From Caproicibacter sp046707225 (GTDB taxonomy: Bacteria > Bacillota > Clostridia > Oscillospirales > Acutalibacteraceae), in assembly GCF_046707225.1 (NCBI RefSeq), contig NZ_JBJKOP010000013.1:1-36796 (forward strand): a DNA stretch of 36,796 nucleotides, in the 5' to 3' direction. This document shows, one piece after another, positions 15,349 to 26,235 of the stretch. Under the pieces are notes generated by a model, which searched no databases, was not told the DNA's origin, and was given only the letters and a program-made list of their open reading frames with translations. Both the position numbers and the translations under genes were made by a program. Every line of letters begins with the position of its first letter. Within the stretch, counting starts at the first letter, position 1.

Positions 15349-16128
15349 ATGGAGTTCGCGGATCGGCTGCAAAAGCTGAGAAAATGCCGGGGATTGTCGC
15401 AGGAGAATCTTGCGCAGGAGATGGGTGTTTCCAGACAGGCGGTTTCCAAGTGGGAATCCGGGCAGTCGCTGCCGGAAACGGAAAAGATGATTGCGCTCAG
15501 CGACCTTTTCGGGGTTAGTCTGGATACCCTGATAAAAGGCGCGAAAGAGGATAAAAGCGAAGAAGGAAGCCCGCGGGAATGTGCTTTTCATCGGTACAAC
15601 CGGCATTACGAGTATAAAAGCACTCGAAAGCTGTTCGGTCTTCCGCTGGTTCATGTAAACTTGGGGCGGGGACTGTACACGGCAAGGGGCATTGTGGCGG
15701 TCGGGAACATCGCGTTCGGCGCGGTGTCCGTCGGCGGAATCTCTGTGGGAATTCTGGCTCTGGGGGGTCTGGCGTTCGGCATGCTGGCCGTTGCCGGATT
15801 TTCTGCGGGGCTTCTTCTGGCGATTGGAGGTGTCGCCGTCGGCACAGTCGCGGTCGGAGGCTGTGCGGTTGGAATTCTGTCGGTCGGCGGCCTTGCGGTT
15901 GGGAAATACGCGCTTGGCGGCTGTGCGCTCGCATCGGATATCGCCGTGGGCGGCTATGCGAGCGCTCATATCGCTGTCGGAGACACGGTCCGCGGGGCGT
16001 ACCCTTTCGTAATTCGGGATCAGGATTGGAACGGTTACCGCACGGAACAGGCGCTGCGGCTCATCCGACAGGAATATCCCGCGCTGTGGGGCCCGCTGCT
16101 TCACCTGTTCACCGCTTTGCTCGGCTGA
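15349..16128 (+). CDS. XRE-family HTH protein fused to Gly-rich pentapeptide-like repeats
   Basis: In this 259-residue protein, residues 8-62 form a classical Cro/CI HTH with the SRQAVSKWESGQSLPE signature common in Firmicutes regulators. A charged linker leads to about 100 residues (about 113-213) of near-perfect five-residue periodicity: A or S, hydrophobic, Gly, Gly/x, hydrophobic, about 18-20 times. The C-terminus is an amphipathic tail. The periodicity suggests a beta-helix/solenoid or a Gly-packed membrane-associated domain. The ATG at 15349 is used because AGGTG precedes it. Target genes are unknown; there is no obvious operon partner. Confidence 0.88.
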   Translation: MEFADRLQKLRKCRGLSQENLAQEMGVSRQAVSKWESGQSLPETEKMIALSDLFGVSLDTLIKGAKEDKSEEGSPRECAFHRYNRHYEYKSTRKLFGLPLVHVNLGRGLYTARGIVAVGNIAFGAVSVGGISVGILALGGLAFGMLAVAGFSAGLLLAIGGVAVGTVAVGGCAVGILSVGGLAVGKYALGGCALASDIAVGGYASAHIAVGDTVRGAYPFVIRDQDWNGYRTEQALRLIRQEYPALWGPLLHLFTALLG

Positions 16129-16219
16129 CCTGTGCCTACGGCGTTCAAACGCGGCAATTTTTCAGGCTTTTGCATAATCACTCCGCTTCCGGTTAGGCTA
16201 CGAATGAGGTGGAGCAAAA

Positions 16220-16648
16220 ATGAAGGTTAAGGATATTATGACCAAGGATGTTGCCTGTGTCGGTTCGGAAGATACCGTGGAACAGGCGGCGAAGCTGATG
16301 AAACAGTACCGTGTGGGGTCGATTCCGGTTTGCAGGCAAAAAGAAGTGATCGGCATCGTCACCGACAGGGATATTACCCTGCGGGCGACTGCTCAGGGAC
16401 AGGAAACCGCGGACCGCAAGGTAACGGATGTCATGAGCACACACCCGGTGGTAGGAACCCCTGAGATGGATGTTCACGAAGCCGCAAAGCTCATGAGCGA
16501 CCAGCAAATCCGCAGGCTGCCGATCGTCGACCACAACAGCCTGGTCGGAATTGTGGCGCTCGGGGATATCTCCATCGATCCCGCCTTCCAGAACAGCGCG
16601 GGTGAGGCGCTCAGCGGGATCTCACAGCCCGGAGAAAGCCAGATGTAA
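16220..16648 (+). CDS. CBS-domain pair protein
   Basis: This 142-residue protein is two CBS motifs (about 5-60 and 70-125) and little else. MTKDVACVGSEDTVEQAAKLM and the matching VMSTHPVVGTPEMDVHEAAKLM repeat unit show the internal duplication, each followed by a VGIV strand. Free-standing CBS pairs bind adenosine nucleotides (AMP, ATP, SAM or c-di-AMP in different members) and act as sensors. This one's ligand and partner are unknown. GAGGTGGAG lies before the ATG. Confidence 0.92.
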   Translation: MKVKDIMTKDVACVGSEDTVEQAAKLMKQYRVGSIPVCRQKEVIGIVTDRDITLRATAQGQETADRKVTDVMSTHPVVGTPEMDVHEAAKLMSDQQIRRLPIVDHNSLVGIVALGDISIDPAFQNSAGEALSGISQPGESQM

Positions 16649-16667
16649 GAAAAATATTTTTAAGCGC

Positions 16668-16701
16668 AAAAAGCCCCCGTACGAAAAACCGTACGGGGGC
16701 T
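16668..16701 (-). terminator. Terminator of the PFOR gene
   Basis: A 12-bp GC-rich stem (AGCCCCCGTACG and its complement) with a 6-nt loop. On the minus strand it is followed by five T's, just downstream of the por stop. It may also stop plus-strand transcripts of the CBS gene less efficiently. Confidence 0.9.
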
Positions 16702-16721
16702 AATTTCAGTGATCGTCGGAA

Positions 16722-20285
<3,564 letters not shown>

Positions 20286-20366
20286 AGTCCTTATTTTCCT
20301 CCTTACGGATAATTGATTCCGTTTGGCACAGCACAAAAGTCTGTACTTGTTTAGAGTTTAACATCT

Positions 20367-20383
20367 TTTACATTCCATGTAAA
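20367..20383. promoter_or_regulatory. Perfect inverted repeat upstream of PFOR, possible operator
   Basis: TTTACAT-N3-ATGTAAA is a perfect 17-bp dyad about 85 bp upstream of the por start. On the minus strand it contains TTTACA, which with a 17-bp spacer leads to TAAACT, so it may overlap the -35 of a por promoter. The regulator is unknown. It does not match the Rex consensus TTGTTAA-N4-TTAACAA. Confidence 0.45.
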
Positions 20384-20559
20384 GGAAAATTATGAAAAAT
20401 CGCACGGAAACCAGCAAAATAATTATAGTAAAAATAACACAATGCCCAAAATTTACTTTTGTAATTCAATTTATGCCGTTCAGGCGCCGCTCATGAAAAG
20501 AAAGTGTGAGCGTCGCCCCGTTGCACCCCGCAGCTCGGTCCCTCTGCTCCGGTTCCGCA

Positions 20560-20588
20560 TTGACAGCGGAAGCCGGAAACGATACAAT
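20560..20588 (+). promoter_or_regulatory. Sigma-A-type promoter of the CNNM/CorC gene
   Basis: Perfect TTGACA (20560-20565), a 17-bp spacer and TACAAT (20583-20588), placing the start about 30 bp before the ATG at 20625. It also shows that the longer open frame starting at 20442 is not the real protein. Confidence 0.88.
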
Positions 20589-20624
20589 GACAATCAAATA
20601 GAATTATTTGAAAGGGGTAAACTC

Positions 20625-22031
20625 ATGTCACCGGACCCTGGCGATGCTACAATACCGATACGGTTGTCTTTTACGGGCGCGGCCGCCCCGGCGAATCTCG
20701 CGGCCACGGCGGCGGTTCTGCTGCTTCTGTTTCTTGCCGGCGCCTTTTTTGCGGCGGGAAAAACCGCCGTTTTGTCGCTGAATAAGGCGGAAATAAAAAA
20801 ACTGGCGGACGCGGGCGATGAAAAGGCCGAAAAGCTGCTGGCCTTATTTGGCGAAACCGCGCGCTTTCTCTCAGCCGCCCGCGTTGGGGAGGCCGCCGCG
20901 GGCATGGCCGCGGCGGCGGTTGCCGCGGCGGGGTTTACGGCAAGCGCGGCCCGGCTTCTTGCCTTTCTGCCCGTTCCGCCGACGGCCGTACGCGGAATTT
21001 CGCTTCTTCTCATCACGCTTCTTTTTCTGATTTTCTGGGCCGTGTTCGCAGATAGGATGCCCAAAAAAATCGCACTCAGCCGCAGCGGCGTTTTGCCGTT
21101 CCGCTTCGCCGCCGTCCTTTCCGCGCTGATCCGCGTGTTCGGACCGGCCGCGGCTCTTTTGGCGCGGTGCGCCGCCGCTTTTGCCCGCCTTGCCGGCGGC
21201 GGGCCGCAGGCGCCCGGCCAGACCGTCACGGAGGAGGAAATTCTTCTGATGATGGAGGCGGGCCGCCGGAGCGGTTTTCTGGATGAGAAGGAAAAGGATA
21301 TGATCTCCAATATCTTCGAATTCAGCGACACGACCGCGGACGAGGCGATGACGCACCGGACCGACGTCGTCGCGGCGGAGGACACGGACACCGTGGAGGA
21401 TGTCGTTGCCGCGTCCATGGAAAACGGATATTCGCGTATCCCGGTTTACCATGAGGATCTGGACCACGTCGTCGGTATTATATATGTAAAGGATCTGCTC
21501 CCTTACGTGGGCAGGCCCGTGGCGCCTGAGATGAGCCTTGACCGCCTGATGCGCCCGGCCTATTTTGTTCCGAAAAGCAAACCGTGCGGCGAGCTGTTCG
21601 GGGAAATGAGGCTGCGGCGGGTGCAGATCGCCGTCGTTGTCGACGAATACGGCGGAACGGAGGGCATCATCACAATGGAGGATCTTCTGGAATCGATTGT
21701 CGGCAGCATTCAGGACGAATACGACAACGAAGAGGAGGAAATCCACAGGGACGGCGAAAATCGCTTCGACGTGGAGGGCACCGCGCCGGTGGACGAGGTT
21801 TCCGATATGCTGGGCGTGGACCTTCCGGAGGGGGACTACGACACCATTGCCGGGCTGATGATGGAACGCCTGGGGCGTTTGCCGCGCGAAAACGAGCATC
21901 CGCAGGTCAGACTCTGCGGCATGACGCTTACCGTTGCCGCGATGGAGGAGCGCAGGATCGCGAAGATCCTGATCGAAAAGGACGCGCTACCGGCGCAGGG
22001 GCAGCTGCAGCCGGGAAAAAGCAAAGAATAG
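20625..22031 (+). CDS. CNNM/CorC-family (hemolysin-like) membrane protein with CBS pair
   Basis: In this 468-residue protein, residues about 25-190 form an Ala-rich hydrophobic CNNM (DUF21) transmembrane domain with the family's FAAGKTAVLSLNKAEIKKL and MPKKIALS stretches. A CBS pair follows (about 245-360; YSRIPVYHEDLDHVVGIIYVKD, VVVDEYGGTEGIITMEDLLE). A CorC/HlyC C-terminal domain with FDVEGTAPVDEV comes last (about 376-452). Family members are linked to magnesium or cobalt efflux and Mg homeostasis; old 'hemolysin' labels are not functional evidence. AAAGGGG precedes the ATG at 20625. Confidence 0.93.
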   Translation: MSPDPGDATIPIRLSFTGAAAPANLAATAAVLLLLFLAGAFFAAGKTAVLSLNKAEIKKLADAGDEKAEKLLALFGETARFLSAARVGEAAAGMAAAAVAAAGFTASAARLLAFLPVPPTAVRGISLLLITLLFLIFWAVFADRMPKKIALSRSGVLPFRFAAVLSALIRVFGPAAALLARCAAAFARLAGGGPQAPGQTVTEEEILLMMEAGRRSGFLDEKEKDMISNIFEFSDTTADEAMTHRTDVVAAEDTDTVEDVVAASMENGYSRIPVYHEDLDHVVGIIYVKDLLPYVGRPVAPEMSLDRLMRPAYFVPKSKPCGELFGEMRLRRVQIAVVVDEYGGTEGIITMEDLLESIVGSIQDEYDNEEEEIHRDGENRFDVEGTAPVDEVSDMLGVDLPEGDYDTIAGLMMERLGRLPRENEHPQVRLCGMTLTVAAMEERRIAKILIEKDALPAQGQLQPGKSKE

Positions 22032-22068
22032 AGCGATTGGGAAATATTGCAAACATTGCGTTAAAGCA

Positions 22069-22097
22069 TTGCAATTTCTAGAATTTTGTAGTATGTT
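22069..22097 (+). promoter_or_regulatory. Probable promoter of queT
   Basis: TTGCAA (22069-22074), a 17-bp spacer and TATGTT (22092-22097), just upstream of the preQ1 aptamer. Both boxes are 4/6 matches, so this is moderate evidence. ATTGC occurs three times across 22045-22073. Confidence 0.5.
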
Positions 22098-22121
22098 ATT
22101 AGAACCGCTGTGAAAAGGCGG

Positions 22122-22162
22122 GGTCAGTCGCAACATCCTGACCTTAAACAAAACTACGGGGG
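22122..22162 (+). promoter_or_regulatory. preQ1-I riboswitch controlling queT translation
   Basis: P1 is GGTCAG (22122-22127) pairing with CTGACC (22138-22143). The 10-nt loop starts TCGCA and ends in C22137, the position that pairs with preQ1 in this class. The A-rich tail (TTAAACAAAAC...) runs into a G-run at 22158-22162 that is the ribosome site of queT. Loop length, the TCGCA start and the tail closely resemble the Thermoanaerobacter tengcongensis preQ1-I aptamer as I remember it. Folding the tail into the pseudoknot would hide the G-run, so preQ1 should turn translation off. Confidence 0.87.
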
Positions 22163-22172
22163 TATCAAAAAA

Positions 22173-22688
22173 ATGCAACATCAAACAGACCGCGCGCACT
22201 CGATCGCGCTCGCGGCAATGATCGCCGCGCTTTACACGGTGCTGACCCTTCTGGCGGCCCTTTGGGGGCTGGCCTACGGCCCGGTGCAGTTCCGATTTTC
22301 AGAGGCGCTCACCATTCTTCCGGTCTTTACGTTTTCTGCGGTTCCGGGGCTTACGGTCGGGTGCTTTCTGTCGAACCTGTTCAGCGGGTACAGTACCGAC
22401 ATGGTCGTCGGCACGCTCGCAACGCTGATTTCCGCCGTGGGCACGCGCCTGCTGCGCGGGGTGCGCTGGCACGGGCTCCCGATTCTGGCGCCGCTGCCGC
22501 CCGTGCTGGTCAACGCGGTTTTTGTCGGGGCCGAAATTGTCATTCTGTCGCCGGGGGGCTTTGCGTGGGCGGAATTTTTCACGCAGGCGCTTTCCGTCGG
22601 GCTGGGCGAGCTTGTCGTGTGTTATGGGCTGGGACTGCCGCTTGCCGCCTGGATCAATTCCAGCAGGGCGATGAAAAAGCTGTTTTAA
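22173..22688 (+). CDS. queT: QueT-family queuosine-precursor (preQ1) transporter
   Basis: This 171-residue membrane protein has about five hydrophobic segments. The opening AMIAALYTVLTLLAALWGLAYG and the GPVQFRFSEALTILP signature mark QueT (formerly DUF988). These are proposed uptake S-components for the queuosine precursor preQ1, working with an ECF module encoded elsewhere. The ATG at 22173 follows a GGGGG ribosome site that belongs to the preQ1-I riboswitch, which independently supports the substrate. A KtrB-type gene follows after 28 bp. Confidence 0.93.
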   Translation: MQHQTDRAHSIALAAMIAALYTVLTLLAALWGLAYGPVQFRFSEALTILPVFTFSAVPGLTVGCFLSNLFSGYSTDMVVGTLATLISAVGTRLLRGVRWHGLPILAPLPPVLVNAVFVGAEIVILSPGGFAWAEFFTQALSVGLGELVVCYGLGLPLAAWINSSRAMKKLF

Positions 22689-22716
22689 GATTTCTCATGG
22701 CATTGAGGTGAATGGA

Positions 22717-24102
22717 ATGGGAGAAGAGATTCCTTCCCTGAAAAAGAAGCTGAAGGGCACGCCGCCTGTTCGGCTGATTGTGGTAAGTTTTCTTCTGGTG
22801 ATTCTGACGGGCGCTGTTCTTCTGTCCCTGCCGGTTACGGCAAGGGCAGGCACGCCGACTCCGATTCTGGACGCGCTGTTCACGTCGACCTCGGCGGTCT
22901 GCGTCACGGGCCTGGTGCTGTTCGACACGTGGAGCCACTGGAACCTTTTCGGCCAGGTGGTCATTCTGCTTCTGATTCAGATCGGCGGACTTGGCCTTGT
23001 GACGTTCACGACCGGGCTTTCCATGCTGCTGCGGCGCAAGCTGGGCTTTCGCGGAATGCTGCTTGCCGCGGAGAACACCGCCGGAAGCCTGATTCACGTC
23101 AGACGCCTGATTAAGATCGTTCTGTTCTTCACCTTTTCCTGCGAGACCGTCGGCGCGTTCCTTCTGATGCTGCGCTTCGTGCCGCGGTACGGGCTTCACG
23201 GGGTGTGGATCTCCCTCTTTACGGCGGTTTCCGCTTACTGCAACGCGGGGTTCGATGTGATGGGATTTACCGCGCCGGGCAGCAGCCTGACGGGATATGT
23301 GAACGATCCGCTCGTCACGCTGACCGTCGCCGCTCTGATCGTGACCGGAGGCCTGGGTTTCGTCGTCATCAACGATATTTTCTCGGCCAAGATCCGAACA
23401 AGGCTGGACAGACAGCGCCCGCGGGTTCTGCAGTTCCATTCTCAGATCGTACTGCGCACTACTCTGCTGCTCCTTATTATCGGTACGGTGCTGTTTTTAA
23501 TTTGTGAAAATGACAATACGCTGAATCATATGGATTTCGGGGAGAAGCTGAACGCGGCTTTTTTCCAATCCGTCACGACGCGCACGGCGGGCTTTAATAC
23601 GGTTGACACGGCCTCCGAGCGCGACCTGACCAAGCTGATCATGGTGTTTTTCATGTTCATCGGCGCTTCCCCCGCCTCGACCGGCGGCGGAATCAAGACG
23701 ACGACCTTTGTCGTGCTGGTGACCGCGGTGACCAGCGTCATGCGCGGCAGCGACGACGCCGTCGTGCTCAAGCGCCGGCTGGACAAGTTTACGGTTTACC
23801 GTTCCCTTGCCATTCTGACCATCGGCGTGCTGGTCGTCATTATGACCGCCGGCATCATCATGACGACGAACTCGGCGACGAGCGGCGTGGACGCCCTGTT
23901 TGAGGCGACCAGCGCGTTCGGCACGGTCGGCCTGACGGCAAACGTGACTCCGACGCTCACCACCGTCGCGAAAATGGCGGTCATCTGCGCCATGTACATC
24001 GGCCGGGTCGGCCCGGTTTCGCTCGGGCTTGCGTTTACCCTGCGCAAGGGCCGCTCCTCTTCCGGAACCATTCTGCCGGAGGGCAAAATAGTAGTCGGTT
24101 GA
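22717..24102 (+). CDS. ktrB: KtrB/TrkH-family potassium channel subunit
   Basis: This 461-residue membrane protein has the fourfold M1-P-M2 layout of Ktr/Trk/HKT channels. The four selectivity-filter loops are visible: CVTGL, YCNAGFD, TRTAGFN and AFGTVGLT, each with the filter glycine. The gating loop contains GGGIKTT. KtrB is the sodium-coupled potassium channel and needs a cytosolic RCK ring (KtrA), whose gene is absent here. I chose the ATG at 22717 because GAGGTG precedes it. It sits 28 bp after queT, so it is co-transcribed, with no obvious functional link. Confidence 0.95.
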   Translation: MGEEIPSLKKKLKGTPPVRLIVVSFLLVILTGAVLLSLPVTARAGTPTPILDALFTSTSAVCVTGLVLFDTWSHWNLFGQVVILLLIQIGGLGLVTFTTGLSMLLRRKLGFRGMLLAAENTAGSLIHVRRLIKIVLFFTFSCETVGAFLLMLRFVPRYGLHGVWISLFTAVSAYCNAGFDVMGFTAPGSSLTGYVNDPLVTLTVAALIVTGGLGFVVINDIFSAKIRTRLDRQRPRVLQFHSQIVLRTTLLLLIIGTVLFLICENDNTLNHMDFGEKLNAAFFQSVTTRTAGFNTVDTASERDLTKLIMVFFMFIGASPASTGGGIKTTTFVVLVTAVTSVMRGSDDAVVLKRRLDKFTVYRSLAILTIGVLVVIMTAGIIMTTNSATSGVDALFEATSAFGTVGLTANVTPTLTTVAKMAVICAMYIGRVGPVSLGLAFTLRKGRSSSGTILPEGKIVVG

Positions 24103-24155
24103 TTTTTATAACAGAATGAGACATTTTCCGGCTTGCCGGGGGATGTCTCTGCAGG

Positions 24156-24198
24156 AAAAGAACAGCCCCGCCATTCCAAATGGCGGGGCTGTTCTTTT
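24156..24198. terminator. Strong terminator after ktrB
   Basis: A 19-bp near-perfect stem with a 5-nt loop, flanked by A's and T's, works in both directions. Just upstream, GAGACAT (24118-24124) pairs with ATGTCTC (24143-24149) around an inner CCGGC/GCCGG, so the transcript ends in two tandem hairpins. Confidence 0.93.
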
Positions 24199-24318
24199 GA
24201 CAGAGCTGACATCAAGAATGCCGCAGGTAAATTTACAGCACAGAACATAGGTCCATTTTAAACTGTTACCGCATATCAATTTCGGTGTTTCGTCTCAAAA
24301 GGGTGGGGGTATTTTGCA

Positions 24319-24465
24319 ATGAATGTGCGAAACTTGGGGAACATTGAAAAATCGGTTAACATTCCGATTGAATTGTATGAATCCATGTCGGGAAAATACT
24401 GTATTGGCTATGCGGATAAATTGAGTATTAAGGGCGGTACAAACGCATGGGCGATGATTTGCTGA
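24319..24465 (+). CDS. Possible 48-residue ORF in a 310-bp gap (doubtful)
   Basis: The gap 24199-24509 holds no recognised gene. This short frame begins with ATG after a G-rich GGGTGGGGG stretch (spacing a little long) and ends at TGA 24463-24465. The product would be small and mixed in composition (VNIPIELYESMSGKYCIGYADKL near the middle), with no known motif. No clear promoter or terminator belongs to it. It could be a real small protein, a remnant of a larger surface-protein gene, or chance. Confidence 0.25.
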   Translation: MNVRNLGNIEKSVNIPIELYESMSGKYCIGYADKLSIKGGTNAWAMIC

Positions 24466-24509
24466 ATACAAAAATCGAGGTTGGCCCCGCCCCTCTTTAC
24501 AGGATATTC

Positions 24510-25178
24510 CTAATCGTCCACTACTTCGTAACTGGTTTGGTAGGTTTGCCCTCCGCCGGTTACTGTCATTTGGTGCGTGCCAAGTGCCGTGCCCGAGCCG
24601 ACGGTCCAGGTCCATTTGGCGATTCCGTCATTACCGGATGTGACTGTTCCGATGGTTGTGGTTTTGGCGCTTCCGCTCTGGTCCTGAATCGTTAGCGTGT
24701 AAGCGGTATTCGGGTTACCCTGAATTGAAAACAGCGCTTTTAAGCCCCGGGCGACAATTGCGGGGGTATCAACTTCCGTGATGTGACCGTCAGACCGTTC
24801 GGAATCGCCGGACGATTCGACCGTGACTGTGAATTCCTTTTCCGGAAACTGACCGGGGAGCGTTGTGTAAATGGAAGACTGCTCGCCCACAGCGCCAATG
24901 GCTTTTACCTTAAATAAATAAACGTCGTTTCCGTCTGAATCCTTCAGCTTTTTAACGGCCTGTGTCTGAAGCACGCGGCCGTTGCCCGCAGCGATCTTTG
25001 GGTCCGCATGGGTGCCGTGAACCGTGAATTTAACGGTGTAAGAGTCATTGAGTTTTAATGTGATGGGATTCGTTGTGTCGCTTGCGACGGAAGGTGCGGT
25101 TGCTGCCATTGCGATGGCGGAGTAGGACAGTCCGATGGCGAGAGATAAAGCAAACGGCAAAAACCTTGATTTTTTCAT
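24510..25178 (-). CDS. Exported protein with Ig-like beta-strand repeats, unknown function
   Basis: This 222-residue protein starts with a clean Sec signal peptide (basic KKSR, a hydrophobic core, a cut after AMA near 25). The rest is beta-rich, with Thr/Val/Ser strands that look like two Ig-fold halves: about 30-120 and 125-220. The second half has the YTLTIQDQSGS and TVTGGGQTYQTSYEV pattern of bacterial Ig-like adhesion or filament domains. There is no lipobox, LPXTG or S-layer domain. AAAAGGAG precedes the ATG. Flanking DNA is AT-richer than the rest, suggesting an accessory insertion. Confidence 0.8.
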   Translation of the reverse strand: MKKSRFLPFALSLAIGLSYSAIAMAATAPSVASDTTNPITLKLNDSYTVKFTVHGTHADPKIAAGNGRVLQTQAVKKLKDSDGNDVYLFKVKAIGAVGEQSSIYTTLPGQFPEKEFTVTVESSGDSERSDGHITEVDTPAIVARGLKALFSIQGNPNTAYTLTIQDQSGSAKTTTIGTVTSGNDGIAKWTWTVGSGTALGTHQMTVTGGGQTYQTSYEVVDD

Positions 25179-25296
25179 CTAATTACTCCTTTTCTAAATT
25201 TAGAATATTTTTATAATTTTTAATTATATAATTCAATTATTAATATTCTATGAACAATAGCGATTTAAAAACCTTGCTTTTTGCATCGGATGAAAA

Positions 25297-25503
25297 TTGA
25301 GCCGCATATTCCCCGTCGACAAAATGGGGAAAAAAGATAAATTTGATCTGGATCAGGTTGAATCATGGAAAACCTCCACAGACAGTGACAAATCCGACGC
25401 AATAACGGATTTGGGATTCTATATTACAAAGGAAGATGGAACACAACTTGTCCAGAACGTAGACTTTGCCGCCGTTAATACGGCCTTTTTTGCAAGGGCG
25501 TAA
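25297..25503 (+). CDS. Possible small ORF or gene remnant (doubtful)
   Basis: This 68-codon frame is limited by an in-frame stop two codons before its TTG and has only a weak ribosome site. The product is acidic and polar (DKFDLDQVESWKTSTDSDKSD, then LGFYITKEDGTQLVQNVDF), reading more like a slice of a beta-rich extracellular protein than a complete domain. It is divergent from the Ig-like gene. I would treat it as a remnant unless expression is shown. Confidence 0.25.
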   Translation: MSRIFPVDKMGKKDKFDLDQVESWKTSTDSDKSDAITDLGFYITKEDGTQLVQNVDFAAVNTAFFARA

Positions 25504-25579
25504 CGGTTAAAGCTACCTTTTGCAAATAACAGTTTTGTTGAAAAATTAAAACAATTGCAATGTGATGAATATGTAAAAG

Positions 25580-25620
25580 AAACAGCGGGCCTTTCGGAAA
25601 AACCGAAAGGCCCGCTGTTT
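25580..25620 (-). terminator. Terminator of the HAAS-protein gene
   Basis: An 18-bp perfect stem with a 5-nt loop. On the minus strand the stem itself ends in three T's and is followed by CTTTTAC, right after the stop codon region of the gene at 25628-26089. Confidence 0.88.
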
Positions 25621-25627
25621 TGAGCGA

Positions 25628-26089
25628 TTACCTGTTTTTGCGGAGCCGGGCGTACAAAATGAAACAGAGAATGCAGGCGGCAAGAAAAAAGCCGAAGAAA
25701 AGCCAGAGCAGCGGATTTGGTTGGGAAGCGACAAAAATGGCCGTCGGCCCGTCCGCGCCGCCGATGACTGTTTGTCCGTTTTCGACGGCGTCCTGTCCGT
25801 TCAGCCACATCTGAATCCGGAACGCAAAATCGAAAATGACGGCCAAATACAGGCCGGCCGCCGCGGTTAGAACGGCGGAGAGGACGCCGCAGATCAAAAG
25901 CGCCTTTTCGGCGGCCAGATTTTCCGGCGCGCCCATGGAACGGACAATTTCCCCGGCGGTTTCCCCGCGTTCCAGCCGGGCGCTGAAATCGGAGGCAAGG
26001 TCCGCCTCCAGCCGCTTTCTGATTTTTCCGGGCATTCCGGAGCGACGCAAGACCACGGATACCTCTGCTAAATATTGTTTTTCCGTCAT
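25628..26089 (-). CDS. HAAS (DUF1700-like) domain membrane protein with a GADGPTAIF motif
   Basis: In this 153-residue protein, residues 1-60 form the helical HAAS-type domain (YLAEVSVVLRRSG; LEADLASDF; GETAGEIVRSMGAPENLAAE) that normally partners PadR regulators. Two membrane segments follow (about 64-90 and 127-147). The loop between them contains VIGGADGPTAIFVAS (109-122), which I recall from beta subunits of sodium-pumping decarboxylases and from small clostridial membrane proteins. AGGAGG precedes the ATG at 26089, which overlaps the stop of the PadR remnant (ATGA). Its role is unknown; a signalling or stress-sensing role is family-based guesswork. Confidence 0.8.
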   Translation of the reverse strand: MTEKQYLAEVSVVLRRSGMPGKIRKRLEADLASDFSARLERGETAGEIVRSMGAPENLAAEKALLICGVLSAVLTAAAGLYLAVIFDFAFRIQMWLNGQDAVENGQTVIGGADGPTAIFVASQPNPLLWLFFGFFLAACILCFILYARLRKNR

Positions 26090-26235
26090 TGAGATAAATC
26101 CTCCTCGAAAAGTAGTTCGTTCACACTTTCTGAAAACTGTTTCCACACCTCGCGAAGCTGCTCCAGCTTCTCTTCCCCGCGGGGCGTGATGAGGAACCTT
26201 GCGCCGCTGTCAACGAAAAGATGGCCGCGCCGCAT
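26086..26235 (-). pseudogene. Truncated PadR-family regulator (C-terminal part only)
   Basis: About 49 codons from an ATG at 26235 match the end of PadR regulators: the wing (ARFLITPRGEEKLEQLREVW) and the start of the C-terminal helix (KQFSESVNELL). The N-terminal winged-helix recognition part is missing; upstream of about 26240 the DNA is the spoVAC promoter and gene. Only a weak AAGGGTG ribosome site precedes it. The PadR-HAAS gene pair is a common arrangement, so this is most simply a decayed copy that lost its head where it meets the spoVA operon. It still overlaps the HAAS start and might be translated to couple it. Confidence 0.6.

Noticed and set aside
20367..20383. Rex (NADH-sensing repressor) operator at por
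   Set aside because: Rex sites are TTGTTAA-N4-TTAACAA-like; the half-sites and spacing here differ.
20442..20624. 61 extra N-terminal codons on the CNNM/CorC protein
   Set aside because: They cover the promoter (20560-20588), and a good ribosome site precedes the ATG at 20625.
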